A DNA stretch of 64,000 nucleotides, taken from the NCBI GenBank assembly GCA_003290165.1, contig QNQO01000640.1, positions 372,001 to 436,000 on the forward strand, given 5' to 3'. Below the pieces are notes generated by a model. The model made no database searches and had not been told where the DNA came from. It was given only the letters and a program-made list of their open reading frames with translations. The position numbers were made by a program, and so were the translations under genes. Shown here piece by piece: positions 31,833 through 43,498 of this stretch (position 1 is the stretch's first letter; every line of letters starts with the position of its first letter). This DNA is from Berberis thunbergii (taxonomy: Eukaryota; Streptophyta; Magnoliopsida; Ranunculales; Berberidaceae).

Positions 31833-31835
31833 TAA

Positions 31836-32708
31836 AGTCTTAAGAATGGGCATTTAACAAATTGGCAAATGGGGACAAGAGAGACATTTTTGAGATTTGG
31901 TGAAAGAGAGGAGGGGGCAATTTCAAAATTGTGCGAATGGATAAGGGCAGTATCATAATTTGCTAGGAAGGTGCATTTTCTAGATTTTCAAAATTTTGGA
32001 GGGCTTTGTGTGGATTTCCAAAAGATTTGAACGACTTTTTGGGGATTTCAAAAGACACCACGCACATGCAGGATCCAGCATGACTTCCACGGGAAAATGG
32101 GTTCAAAAAAAAATTCCACAATGCAAATAGAGAGGAATTAAGTCGTAGCAATGAAATTTGAGAGTTCACAAATAGATTAGCAGTTTAATTCTATCGGAAA
32201 ACAAGAAAATTATGAGATTCATTCTATCATCCTATTGCCGTTTCCTAGGACGAACTATATTGCTGAATTCCACTAAGATTTCACTCTTGGGCCTGTTCTT
32301 TCTCCATGTGTTTTACGATAAGAACAATTAAGAAAAAAGAACATGACAAAGCTATTAATATTATCGTTAATCCCACTGTAACTTGACCTAAAACTTTAAT
32401 CCCAGGCAACATCGACTGGTTCAAGAAAAATGCACTTCCAACTACTCAGCCAATCGCCTCTGCAACTACTCCCAATTCTAATTTTATAATTACACAAAGA
32501 AAAACAGAACTTTGGCACTGAATAAAAATAAAACTGGTGTGAAATACTGTGTAGTCCTGCATTACACTGAACAAAGATACACTATGAGTAAGAGTAGAAC
32601 CTGACTGAAAGAACACTCATTAGAAATATCCAACTCTGTTCGACTTTTATCAACCAAGAGAATTTGGTAGATTTTATGTTGTTTCGAACCAAAAAATCTA
32701 AGTTGACT
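31836..32708. other. Spacer and 3' flank of the DUF716 gene
   Basis: No ORF with recognisable features. The part next to 32709 is the 3' UTR side of the minus-strand DUF716 gene. Confidence 0.5.
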
Positions 32709-35667
32709 TTACCTCTGCATTCTCTTCAGCTCTGAATTCCCATACCTTGAAGCAACAAAAATGTAGGTTCCTAAAACAGCAACAAAGACGCCAAAAACCA
32801 ATGAAAACAGATAGAAATTCGCAAGTAACTCTCCGTAGACTTCATTGTCAGATGATTTACACGAGATCTTATCGTGAGCTAGATGACAACCTTCTGGCAT
32901 CATTGGCCCATAAAGAGTAAAGGCAGTTTGGTAGAACCATAGGCCTTGGAGGGTGATGGAGATGCCGCAAGACAAGTCAACAGGGAAGCTAGTGGGGAAG
33001 AGGGAACCAGCCACACATGAGAGAATGCATAGAGCAATCAGAATAACAAGTATAAGGTGGTAGTATCCTCCCAGGCCTTTGTGAGTTGTTGAGTGAAAGT
33101 AGAATAAGAGATACTCCGCAGAAAAGGCTGTGGCAGCTATCAAGTATAGAGTTCCTTCTGGTAGAGGGAGATACCTACATGACAATGCCACAACAGTGGT
33201 GGTTTAGTATAATTAATGGCTTCAAACTTCAGAGCTCTGTTGGGGTTTGTCATGTAAAAAAATTCTGAAGTAGCAAATAACATGTGTAAGGTATGACAAC
33301 AGGCATTTAGTTTTGTATTTACACCCTGAACTACCCTAGGAAATTTGTGCCAACAGCACTCATCCTCAAAGTGCCCACAAAACACAGTGAGTCGTTTGGT
33401 TAAAATGTGCACTTAGATCCCCGCCAAGGTGACATAAGTACACATACCCGTGATAACATAACATGTTACTTGCCATGTAACATTATGAACACAAGCGAAA
33501 GTAGGACGAAAAAAATCCCATTACAATGCCAAATGCATTTTTTGCTTCTTTATGTTTCAACATATGGACACTGACGTCATTATAGCCTTCCTGTTCCAAT
33601 TTTCTCCAAGTAATTTCCACCTAAATAAAATCAGCGCGAATCTATGGGTAAACGCTGATTAGCTATGAAACACAGTGGCATTGTCATTCTTTAACTAACA
33701 GAAAAGGAAGTTACATAATTCAAAGACTTCAAAAAGCTCATGGTAAGGACCTACATGAATAAACATGATCAGCTTCAACCTCAAGCACTTTGTATTCACC
33801 TATTTCACTCCTCTCATTTCTCTTTCTCCGCTTCTTTAATTTCTCTTTTTTTGCTAGTATTTAATATATTCTAGTGTTGAATAATGAATATAGCTTTTCT
33901 AGCTGTTGAGGGGAGGAGCGAGGAAACGAGCGAGGGAAATGAGGTGGAGGGGGTGGAAACCGTCCACCCCCCTCGAGATGTGCGCGTGAAAAGTCAACGC
34001 TCACATCTCGAGGGGGTGGAAACCTTCCACCCCCTCCACCTCATTTCCCTCGCTGGTTTCCTCGCTCAAATCCTCGACATTTAGAATTTCTGTTATATCA
34101 ATGTAAACTAACATTGTACTGGGCAAAGAAATTGAGTATCCCATATAATAATCCAGTCCTACATAAGAACCACATGCATGCGCACGATAATTGGACATTG
34201 CATTCAATTTTTTTTGTAATCATTCATCCTAAAGATACATCCATGGAACTCAAGAAGAATTTTATGATGTACTGTTTTTCTCTTCTCCGAAGAAACCAAA
34301 AATACCATTTTCACTAGAAAAAGAACTACATTTTGAAAATCGAAAAATCAAAGAGCCCCTTTCAAGTGCATATCTGTATAAAGTTCATGTTCATGTTAAG
34401 TGGCGGATTTATGTATTGGATAAGGGGGGCTTATAATTTTGAAAAAGGCTCATTAAGTTAATTGTATGTTTATCTTGCCCCCCTTTAAAATTTAGATTAT
34501 CCCTCTTTATATACAATCTTGGTTATTGACTTCAGGTTATTTTAAATCAAAGGGTTTTGTTTTCTAATTTTTAAACTTCACCTTCACCAATCTCAATCCC
34601 AATCCCACTCCACCTCTTTTTCTTTTATTTAATCTCTCTCTCTCTCTTTCTAATTCTCATATATCCATCCACCATCTCTCTCTTTTTCTTTTTTTAATAT
34701 CTCTGTATTTTAATTCCCACCATTAATTGAGTTGGAGACCGGAGGAAGGGAAATTATACATTTCAAGAATTTTTTTTTTTAAATTTCTATCTATTTAATC
34801 TCTTTATTTTAGATTAAACAATTATAAATTTTAGATTTCAAAAGTTGTTGTTTGTCTGCTTTGTCTGAGCTAGCCCAAAAGGAAAAAGTTCTCCATCCAC
34901 TCTAGTCCAGAGAATAGACACTACTTAGGCTACTACTGCTACTACTACTTGGACTTAGATTGTACTCTTATGCTTGCCTAAACGCCAAAAAGTTAGAAAG
35001 AAAGCAGAGCTATGCTTCTCGCCAACTCTCATCTTATACCACCATGCTTAATTTTGTTTTCTCCAATTAAAAAAGGTGAATTCTTCATTTGCTAACTATA
35101 GTTGAATTAATCATGTCATGTATATTTGTTTAGTTGAACAGTTGTATAGTAAAATAGTTGTGTACTGTTTGCCCCCCTTTATCTGCAATCCTAGATCCGC
35201 CCCCGTTCATGTTCATGTTCAGATAAACTTTGGATTGAAAAAAGCTACCAAAACATAAAGTTGATTAGAAAAGCAAAAATGAACCTAAAAAAAGGAAGGG
35301 GTGTGCTCAAGCTCAATTACCTGGTTTTCTCTGAAAGAAGAGAAACAAGACCAAAGATGAAGAACATAAGAAGCATTCCAGAGTGTTCAAAATTAGTCAT
35401 GTGAGATGGATTGAGGACCCCATTAACAAAGATTTTGAGATGTGTAGCATAAATAAACTCAATCCACAAATCAAACAAAGTTCCAATTGCAATCACATAG
35501 AGCTCCAAATACTTCAACTTCCCATCAAAACCAGGCACAGGGCTCCAAACCCTAAACCTGAATGACTTGTGGTCTGACACATATCTCATCAGAGAGCTCC
35601 ATACATGCCAAACCCCAACTACCAGGAACAGAGTCCCTGGCACAATATGCCCTTTAAAAGAACCCAT
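32709..35667 (-). CDS. DUF716 / TMEM45-type membrane protein
   Basis: Two exons, 35667-35321 and 33174-32709, joined by a GT-AG intron (35320-33175) that splits an Arg codon; 270 aa. Start chosen at MGSFKGHIVPGTLFLVVGVW because family members start this way; an in-frame ATG at 35694 would add 9 residues. The protein is hydrophobic throughout with about six or seven membrane segments: GTLFLVVGVWHVW, YVIAIGTLFDLWIEF, GMLLMFFIFGLVSLL, then in exon 2 LYLIAATAFSAEYLLFYFH, HLILVILIALCILSC, SITLQGLWFYQTAF and LANFYLFSLVFGVFVAVLG. The conserved family phrase W-F-x-Q is seen (LQGLWFYQTAF), as is a basic C-terminus (SELKRMQR). Plant members are poorly characterised, so biochemical function is unknown. 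The intron hosts two repeat elements. Confidence 0.9.
33894..34083. mobile_element. GC-rich hairpin element in the DUF716 intron
   Basis: A 190-bp inverted repeat. The left arm GAGCGAGGAAACGAGCGAGG, then GAAATGAGGTGGAGGGGG, pairs with the right arm around 34022-34083. An inner palindrome (CCCCCTCGAGATGTG / CACATCTCGAGGGGG) closes the loop. It is strikingly GC-rich for this window. The outer ends (TTCTAGCTGTTGAGG / CCTCGACATTTAGAA) resemble the AATTCTAG-type ends of the MULEs here. No clear target duplication found. Confidence 0.75.
34398..35204. mobile_element. TIR element with GGCGGAT termini (hAT-like candidate)
   Basis: Ends TGGCGGATTTATG and, complemented, GGGGGCGGATCTAGG. GTTCATGTT flanks both sides (34389-34397 and 35205-35213), although the site is in a GTTCAT microrepeat, which weakens this as a target duplication. 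It is related to 28069-28601. It contains a (TC)n tract near 34636-34652 and no ORF. Confidence 0.6.
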
Positions 35668-36099
35668 CTTCCCAAAATTTCTCCTAAACCCCACTCCTCA
35701 AAAAAGACAACTTGATTGGATTCCGGTGTCAAGTTTCAATCTTTCTGAAAGATTTCGCAAAAACAAGAAATGGGTTGATGAGTTTTGAGATCTAAAGGGG
35801 TCTGTGACACAATTCGAGATCTGGGGTGGAGCTTTTTCAGAGAGTTTTAGTGAGGAAACAGAGAGAGCTGACAGAGGCGAAAAACTATTGGGACTTTGAA
35901 GAAGAAATTTGTTTGGAGTTGGATGTCGTCTGTGGAAGCTGATTTCGTTTTTTCTTAGAAGGGAAATGATTACAGGAAAAAAGGTAGCCCATTGAGAGAG
36001 AAAATGATAAAGACATGACAATATCTTAGCTACATGGGTTTACAGTCTTATCTTTTGCGTTCTGCATGTGTGGTCCTCGAATAAGCCACACAACACTTC
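35668..36099 (-). promoter_or_regulatory. DUF716 gene 5' leader and promoter-proximal region
   Basis: Upstream of the chosen ATG, with no recognisable coding domain. TATA position not determined. Confidence 0.4.
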
Positions 36100-36224
36100 A
36101 ATATCAAACACGCATTATGGATGATCAAGATTGATATGTGTATGTAGTGTTCATTGATCATATTCACATCATACACATACACATACACATCAATCTTGAT
36201 CATTCAGAATGTGTGTTTGATATT
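36100..36224. repeat. 125-bp inverted repeat (hairpin)
   Basis: AATATCAAACACGCATTATGG with ATGATCAAGATTGATATGTG on the left pairs with CACATCAATCTTGATCAT and CAGAATGTGTGTTTGATATT on the right. The loop has an ACATAC/CACATAC microrepeat. This looks like a small foldback element. Confidence 0.7.
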
Positions 36225-38297
36225 GACATATTCACATCTGCTGCCGCAAGGTAAAAACAGAGGTTTGATATTCACAATATAATAGAGGTACAACCATTCA
36301 TAATAGAGGTACAAACAAACAAACAGAGCTATAAACATTCATATTGACTTCATCTTCATCAAACAAACAGAGGTACAAACAGAGTCCATATTCACATCTG
36401 CTGTCGCTGCTGTTGTTGCTCCTTCTTCGCCCTGGTTTTAAACCGATGCTTCAAAAACAGAGGAGACCAGAACAGAGATCATGGCGGAGAGAGATGGTTG
36501 AGAATGAAGGTGGTTTGATTTAAGTGGGGTTTTGAGAAAAAAGACAATGAAAAAGGCCCGCGTGTTTTAAGTTTTGGAAAGTTTTAGTTTTCTGATTTTT
36601 TTTTTTTTTTTTTTTGCCACGTAACCTCCTGCGCGTACGCCCCACCCTCCCTCGCCCACTTCCTCGACATCTAGAATTACTCTTTTTCAAATCCAAGTTA
36701 TAAAATCATGGTTTCTTTGTGTTTCATTTTTTCGAAGAGATTATGGACTCAGTGAGAAGAGAGTGGGTTTTTTTTATTTTTTCCATCTCGAAGTGTTATT
36801 TGTTGATACAAATTGATCCCTTTGGGAATTCGAGTTACAAATTAATTTTGTCAAATTTATCTAATTGGGAGAGACTACGAGCCCAAACAATGTTGAAAAT
36901 GAGTTTTTCACATATTCGCGAAGATGACATCACTGTTTTTTAGTCTCTCCTAATTTGCAGAAAACATCACAAAGGTTACAACTACACTAGAACTTCGGTG
37001 AGTTACTGGCCTTTTTATTCACCGAAAATGTGGATAGTTCACTCTTGTGGTTTGGTTACCATAAGATGAAGTTTAGAACAAACCTTTCACTATTCTAGGT
37101 TTTATAGATTTAACTTTTTTCTTGATGTTCATCTTCTCACATTCTTTGCATTTAATTTTTAATTGGAGATATGTACTATCATTCAATTTAAATTTTTAGA
37201 AAGATTTATAGTTAGCCTAACCGTGACAACTAGGTAATTTAGTGTTCATAACAAAGATGTATAACAATATAAGTAAAAAATTCAGAGTTTGCCTCAATCC
37301 AAATGTGGTATACCATTATCAGTGGCCGAAGTAACAATCATGATTGATAAGCTTTATAATTCAAATACAATGTAACTCAGATTCAACAATGTAAACCAGC
37401 ATCCATCTCTTTTTTCTTTCATCATTTGCACAAAAAGATGCTCATTCTTTGTCCTCACTAAGTGAACATGGTCTAATTATTTTATAATCATTGGTTATGA
37501 TATATATATATATATAGTTTCATAACAGTGTAGTTTACTGTTAACTGGTTACGTGGGTCATCACGGTGTCATTTTCGCTATAGGATGGCTTTTTCTAATT
37601 CCTTGACTCTCCTTTTTTCTCATTTTTGAAACTTGGGATGAAATTTTGTTTCAATTGATTGTGCTTTGCGAAGATCAGTGTGATGTTGAGTTTTAGATTG
37701 AGTTCAATTTCTTCAATTCAAACTCAAAAGTCCCAAATCAGAAGCCATTTCATACAACCCATGCCAACACTTCAATAAGAAATGGAGATAGGAAGGGATA
37801 GAGAGGTCTGGCTGTAGCCATTGCGGCTGCCTGCCAAACTGCCTGATTCCTTGTTTAACGATATAAAAGGCTAAATCCAGGGTGCATGCATTCAAAATAG
37901 ATCATTCTTTTCCACAGTGAACCAACGCTTATTTGTAATCAAACAAAATTAGATAAATCAGAGCGAAAGATGACAGCAGTTCCACAGTGTAAGAATTCAA
38001 TGAACTGTGCATGCAAAAGTCACAATAGTAATAAACATGATATTCAACACGGTAACGTTGTTTTCCTTTCTTTAATCTGTATCAGCTACTCCTCAGAGCT
38101 ATTTGTGATAATGCTAAAAATCTATACTAATTTCCAGTGCTAGTTCAACTTCTGAAACTGTGAAGCAAGTAATCTGCTATAACATCCCTACCAACATGAG
38201 ACAGATATATATCACAAACTCCTTTATTTACAAAGCAAAAGGAAATGTTATATATAACCTGAAGATCCAACGGAAGAGTAAATGATCTACTCATACT
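36225..38297. other. Non-coding spacer with MULE-like terminus
   Basis: No gene recognised. A short repeat (ATTCACATCTGCTG) occurs near 36230 and 36390. A T run at 36600-36616 is followed by CACGTAACCTCCTGCGCGTACG and CCTCGACATCTAGAATT (36660-36676); read on the minus strand, the latter is an AATTCTAGATGTCGAGG end like the Mutator-like termini elsewhere. (TA)n at 37500-37517. Confidence 0.5.
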
Positions 38298-41200
38298 CTA
38301 CATCACTTTCAGATTTTGGATCATCACAACTGCAAGAGTAATGGCAGTTGCATAGATAGAATTGGGCACCTTTTGCACCACCTTTCCAACGCCTGGGACG
38401 CCTTCAGTTGCCCTCTTAGTCAATAATGCTATTATTGGTGCTGCAACCAAACAGATTATCAGATTCTGGCTGATCACTGACAATGTATCACCAGTCAACT
38501 TATCAATGAACCCTGCAAACTCCTCACGATCAAGCTCCCCGTCAAGGTTGAAATCATATGTCTGCACAAAAATAAATTAATAAATAATTAATTAATTAAA
38601 AACTATGAAGCAGCATATACTCTTTGTTTACAAGCAGATCATCGTCTCACATCGAAGCGTAATCCCGCCAAGAAGCAGATTCTGTGAACCAAGAAAAGGA
38701 CAATTTTCTACTCCGAAATTTTTTTATTTTAAATGCTTTAGATGCACAGTTATAAGTTTCACCAACACAAAAAAAAAAAACAACAATTTTTCCTTATTTT
38801 AGAGATGGTAAGGGAAAGCCATTCGACCAATGGGCTACCTGAGCAGGACCAAAAAAAAAAAAAACTTTAAAGAGCATCTAGGAAGAGAAGTATTGAAAGG
38901 GGTGTACGCATGTTACTTTACGAAAGGATGCCCACTAGCTGTCTAGCTCAACCAAGGACTCTCTAAAATGGAGTAAGGAAGCACATATGAAACCCTTGGG
39001 AAGGACGGTTGATAGATACTAGAGCAACTTTGAATGTTCTGGGATTCCATTTCTTTATTTGTTAAGAGTTCCAAAACTTCCGGAGTTTGATGGTGACAAG
39101 CTGGGTGAAGAAGGTATTCCATAAATCATTCTGATGAGTTAAAATTTGAACTCCAAAATGATCTAATCAATTGGCAATTGTTATAGCCTATAAAATGCCT
39201 AAAAGATTTCTTTGACATGGACAAGCCATCAAAAAGGACCTTGAACCTAAAGAATTTTGTAACAATAATAATTTCCAACAAGCAAATGGAAATAGATTTT
39301 TTTCCTTTTCTCAAAATATTAATTTATCTAATCATATGAAATAAAAAAAATTCATAATCAAAAGTTTCTAATATTCCTCAGCCGGAAGATGGAAGAAGTG
39401 AAGCACAGAGACGTGACAGGCCAGTAATCCAAATTACCAGAATGAAGTCAGCATAGAACCATGTCCGTTACTAATAATGCTTAAATATATTATATTCATG
39501 ATGTGATATTTAAAAAATTAATTAATTAGGACACAAGTACAGCTAGAACACGTCATGAAGATACCATTTTTTACGTTTTGTAATTAACAATATGACTGGT
39601 ATAAGTGTAAAACATTAAATCATTATTCAAGATCAACAAGTAATACGTTGTGTTAAATTCATGTTCATTTCTTCAATTATAGTTGGTAATTATGTTGAAA
39701 TATCATTATAAATAAATAATAATAATAAATAAAATAAAATAAAAACACACACACACACATAATGTGAATCTTTTGGCAATTCTATTTCATGAGCAGAAAA
39801 AATTACGAAAAATTATGAAACATGCTTTAAGAAAAATGTTGGAGAAGTTTACGAAACATGCCAACCCCATGACATGTGCAAATCCACAAAAATTTCAAAA
39901 GCGTTTGCAAATGAACACGTTCGCATTGAATTAAAAAGGCATGCTTACCAAGGGGAGCCTACATGTTAGTTCTTTGTTGCCAAAGTTGCTAAATAAGGGA
40001 TCCACACTAAAAGAATGAGAACACGGAGATGATTACCTGATCAAATCTATGTAACACATGTTTCACAAACGTACATGTAAACATCATTTGTATGAAATTA
40101 ATAGAGAAAACTGATTCAAGGGGATTGGTTTGTGAATGAGTCGAGAAGTTCAACTTGAACTGCTGCTTAGCCAGCAAACTTTGCATTACTGTCTAGTAAT
40201 CAGAACAAAACCAAATACCATTAAATAAATAAATTTATAGTCATCTTTATTTGACCTTTGCCATTCCCCTTTAAAAAATGTGTTATAAGAACTTTGGACG
40301 TTTCATATTAATAAATAGGAGGTTTTTGTTTAAACAATATATATAGGAAGATTAGTACCTCCATCAGAGCTTTGATCTGGACCTTAGAAGGGGGGTCAAT
40401 GTGGCGAGCAGGCATATACTTGTTGATATCGCTGCAGCCAAAAAAAAAAAAAAAAAAAAAAAGATCAGCTTCCTGCTAAAGATTATTGCCAAGATGTAGA
40501 AAAATAAGCAACAATTTTCTGTGCAAAATGATTCTTACTTGTACACAAGCAATACTGCAATATAAAGATCTTCGAATGCCAAGTTGGCCTTTCCTGTCTC
40601 ATTTTTTAAGCGATCAAAAACCTTTTTGGTTATCTTGTTCAGTTGCCTCTGCTTCCATTCTTTACCTGCACAGATAAAAGCTAAATGCTATCAATTCCCA
40701 TATACAGCGTAAACCACATCAACAAGGGAAATAACTGTCACAGCATGAGTTATTAACAAGTTCATCTCAACTTCTAGGTTAGAGACGTATATGGTACCCT
40801 TAGGTTAATAACACAACCAACCGCTTCAAAACAAACCTAGTCCAACAATAATTTGTTGGGTTAGTGAGAATGAGAGAACGAAAATAAATTGTGCAAGTTA
40901 TTCATGTCCAAATTTGGTCCATTCTAACCAATGACCTGTTAAATTTTGAAAAAGATATAATGTCCAAAAGGACCAAAACTAATCCATTCTTATTTCAAAT
41001 TGGGAGTCAAATCTAGGTGAGGCTTCCCCAAAAACTGATTATGATTTCTCCAAGAGTGGTAATGTGAGAACCTGTTTGCGAAGATGGCCTTGTTGGTGAA
41101 AAGATTATTGTCATAGACAACATCCCCTGATTCATCTACGCATCACCCTCGATACCAATCTTACAGTTCATACAAAGAATATCTATGGGAGGGGGGAAAG

Positions 41201-42324
41201 TTTCTACTTTCCAATCAGTATATAAAACAGGAATTCTGTAGTCTCATCAAAAAGCCAAAGGACCAATAGTCTCAAACTCCTACGGCATGCTTGGTTTTAA
41301 TTTTTTATCTGCAACTTGTATGTTCATTATATGATCTCTCATCATCTATTTTAGTCTATATTATCCACTAGTCCTAATCAGTCTCAATAAATTGGAAATA
41401 TATCTAAATAAGCATGGTGAATTTCGTTGTTATTCGTTCTCGTTTTACCCGTGTTCTCAAAGACCAATAACTTAAGGTGCCATTAACTTAGTTGTGTCCA
41501 TTGTAGCTCTTCTAACTCCATATTTGTGCACTGCATCTTCTTCAAAGTTTCCATTCATCCTCATCAATTCGCTAAAAACATAGAATTATCTTTAAGTACC
41601 AACAGTGGGTTTTCTTTTTCTTTTTTCTTTTTCTCTTATTTTCCCCCCAATAAAGACCATGCTTTTAAATATATTAGTTGCGTCCATTGTAGCTCTACTA
41701 CCCTCATCTAGCTATATGCATCTTCAATAACTCCATTTTTAGCTTTGCAACTAACCACACGAAGATACATGCAAGTATACACATGTTGTATTCATAATCA
41801 TCAAAGTTTAGTCCAAAATATCTCAGACTGAATTAACAAAATTTTTATTATATCTTGCAATGAACTTCCGGTAGTAACCAGTGAGACCGAGAAATCCGCG
41901 GAGTTGCTTAATGTTTGTAGGAGTTGCTTAATGAGAATTTGTTCAATCTCATGTTTTCTCTAAATATTGTGGGAGATGCAAGGAATATTTGCCACAACAA
42001 CATAATAAGTCTCGATTGAATTTTAATTTCCCTTGCGTTCTTCCCTCATTGTCCGACTCTCTCCATTTCTTCTTTTTTTTTTTTTTTTTTTCGAACATTC
42101 AAAAATTCCATTCCCGCAAACTTGATTCTTACACAGTTTGGCACATGAACAAATCCCATAAATATTAACCATAAATATTAACCATAAATATGAACAGTTA
42201 GACAATTTTAACCTAATTTCATGAATCAACCATAAATATTGTAACAATCAAGAAATGAGGAGTGTTTGAAGTATCGATTCGTACCTTGAAATCGTTCTTG
42301 AATGCGCCCTATAACCTGGCCCAT
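38298..42324 (-). CDS. Small EF-hand protein with C-terminal membrane segment
   Basis: Four exons: 42324-42285, 40665-40539, 40431-40359, 38561-38298. All borders are GT-AG with compatible phases, giving 504 nt (167 aa). It begins MGQVIGRIQERFQGKEWKQR, so Gly2 could be N-myristoylated. One canonical EF-hand loop, DFNLDGELDREE (ligands D1, N3, D5, E7, D9, E12), lies about residues 82-93. After it comes a hydrophobic stretch (LIICLVAAPIIALL, about 112-125) and a second (YATAITLAVVMI) near the C-terminus, so it is probably a membrane-attached calcium sensor. No kinase or other catalytic domain is present. The acceptor before exon 3 is preceded by a 22-base A run on the plus strand (40441-40462), a T run in the transcript. 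Intron 1 holds a gypsy RT scrap. Specific function unknown. Confidence 0.88.
41855..41933 (-). pseudogene. Scrap of Ty3/gypsy reverse transcriptase
   Basis: The minus strand reads [16 protein letters not shown], the conserved gypsy RT thumb/connection motif, and nothing recognisable on either side. A 20-base stretch containing GAGTTGCTTAATG is tandemly repeated (41901-41933). It is a fossil inside the EF-hand gene's first intron. Confidence 0.85.
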
Positions 42325-42327
42325 AGT

Positions 42328-42363
42328 GAAGAAGAAGAAGAAGAAGAAGAAGAAGAAGAAGAA
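42328..42363. repeat. (GAA)12 microsatellite in the EF-hand gene leader
   Basis: Twelve GAA units, ending 3 bp upstream of the EF-hand gene's ATG; in the transcript this is a (UUC)12 tract in the 5' UTR. Length variation here could affect translation or expression. Confidence 0.9.
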
Positions 42364-42779
42364 GAGAGATAGACGAGTTAAAGACGAAGACGAAGAAGAC
42401 TCGCTTTGATATTTGTGTTATCTTGCACGTAAAGAAAAACCAGTGAGCGAGATAGAGCAAAGTGATATCCGCACAAATATTCGGGAGAGAGTGACATGTG
42501 AACTGCTGATACCCGTATATGTCCATGTCAAATGTTTGTATAATGTTAGACGACCGCTACGGAATATGCCTGTGGGATTTGTTTGTTTTTGTGGCATTGA
42601 GCCTAGAATCGATAAACAAAAATTCTAGCTGGCCCGTCCTCAAAACCCTATCAGGCACGTGCCTTTGGGAGGGTGTCTCGCACGTGGAGGAGAAACTCAC
42701 TCTTAGCAAAAATTCTACTCTTTAGTCTGCTTGAGTAGTGAGGGAGAACAATGGCAATGGCGAGAAATCCTTAGTAAAA

Positions 42780-42990
42780 CCCTCGACTCCTCCTCTCCTC
42801 CTCGACTGCTCATCGACTGCTCATCGACTCCTCATCTACTCCTCATTGACTCATCGACTACTCATCGACTCCTCGACCGCTCGACTCCTCGACTGCTCCT
42901 CCTCCTTCTCACGCCTGCTCCTGCTCCTGCTCCTCCTCCTCGCACTGCTCCTCCTCCTCTGCGTCGCTCGGATTGTTCCTGCTCCTCCTT
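42780..42990. repeat. Low-complexity CTCCTCGACTG / GCTCCT tract
   Basis: Short degenerate repeats of CTCCTCGACTGCTCATCGACT, then GCTCCTCCT units. All three frames are open because of composition, giving Ser/Leu/Pro-rich translations with no domain. A possible donor (CTG-GTATGT near 42997) suggests it may be a 5' exon of the downstream transposase gene. Confidence 0.65.
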
Positions 42991-43004
42991 CTTCTGGTAT
43001 GTAA

Positions 43005-43370
43005 TTTCAAACTCTTTTTGGTTAATTTATCTTCTGAAACTGAAATTATACTGAAAATTTCAAACTCTTTTGGTTAATTTATCTTCTAAAACTGAAATTA
43101 TATTTAAAATTAAACTTAAATTTATCTAAAAAAATTTATACCCTGAAATCAAATAATCCTGAAATTCAAACTACTGAAATCAGATAATCCTGAAATTTAT
43201 ACCCTAAAATTTTTTTTTACCCTGAAATTCATGATAATCCTGCAAAATTTTGTACAAATTTTTGTTCAATTATACTTCTGAAATTCATGATAATCCTGCA
43301 TATTTTTTACAAATTTTTGTTAAATTATGCTACTGAAATTCATGATAATCCTGCATAATTTTGTTAAAAA
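43005..43370. repeat. Tandem repeats upstream of the FAR1-like gene
   Basis: Two 53-bp units starting TTTCAAACTCTTT (43005, 43058) and three units of about 56 bp starting TGAAATTCATGATAATCCTGC (43223, 43279, 43334). They probably lie in an intron before the transposase start at 43499 (acceptor-like TTTAATAG near 43486). Confidence 0.75.
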
Positions 43371-43498
43371 AAATAAATTTGATTAGATTTTGTTAAATTT
43401 ATTTTTTGTATAAATCAATCATAATTTTAGCGTAGTTGTAAAACATTTCAAAGATTACATATCTGATAATAACTACTCCTTTAATAGGTATATAAGGG

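Noticed and set aside
42730..43054. 107- and 88-codon Ser/Leu/Pro-rich ORFs
   Set aside because: Low-complexity CTCCTCGACTG repeats open several frames at once; at most a 5' non-coding exon of the transposase locus.
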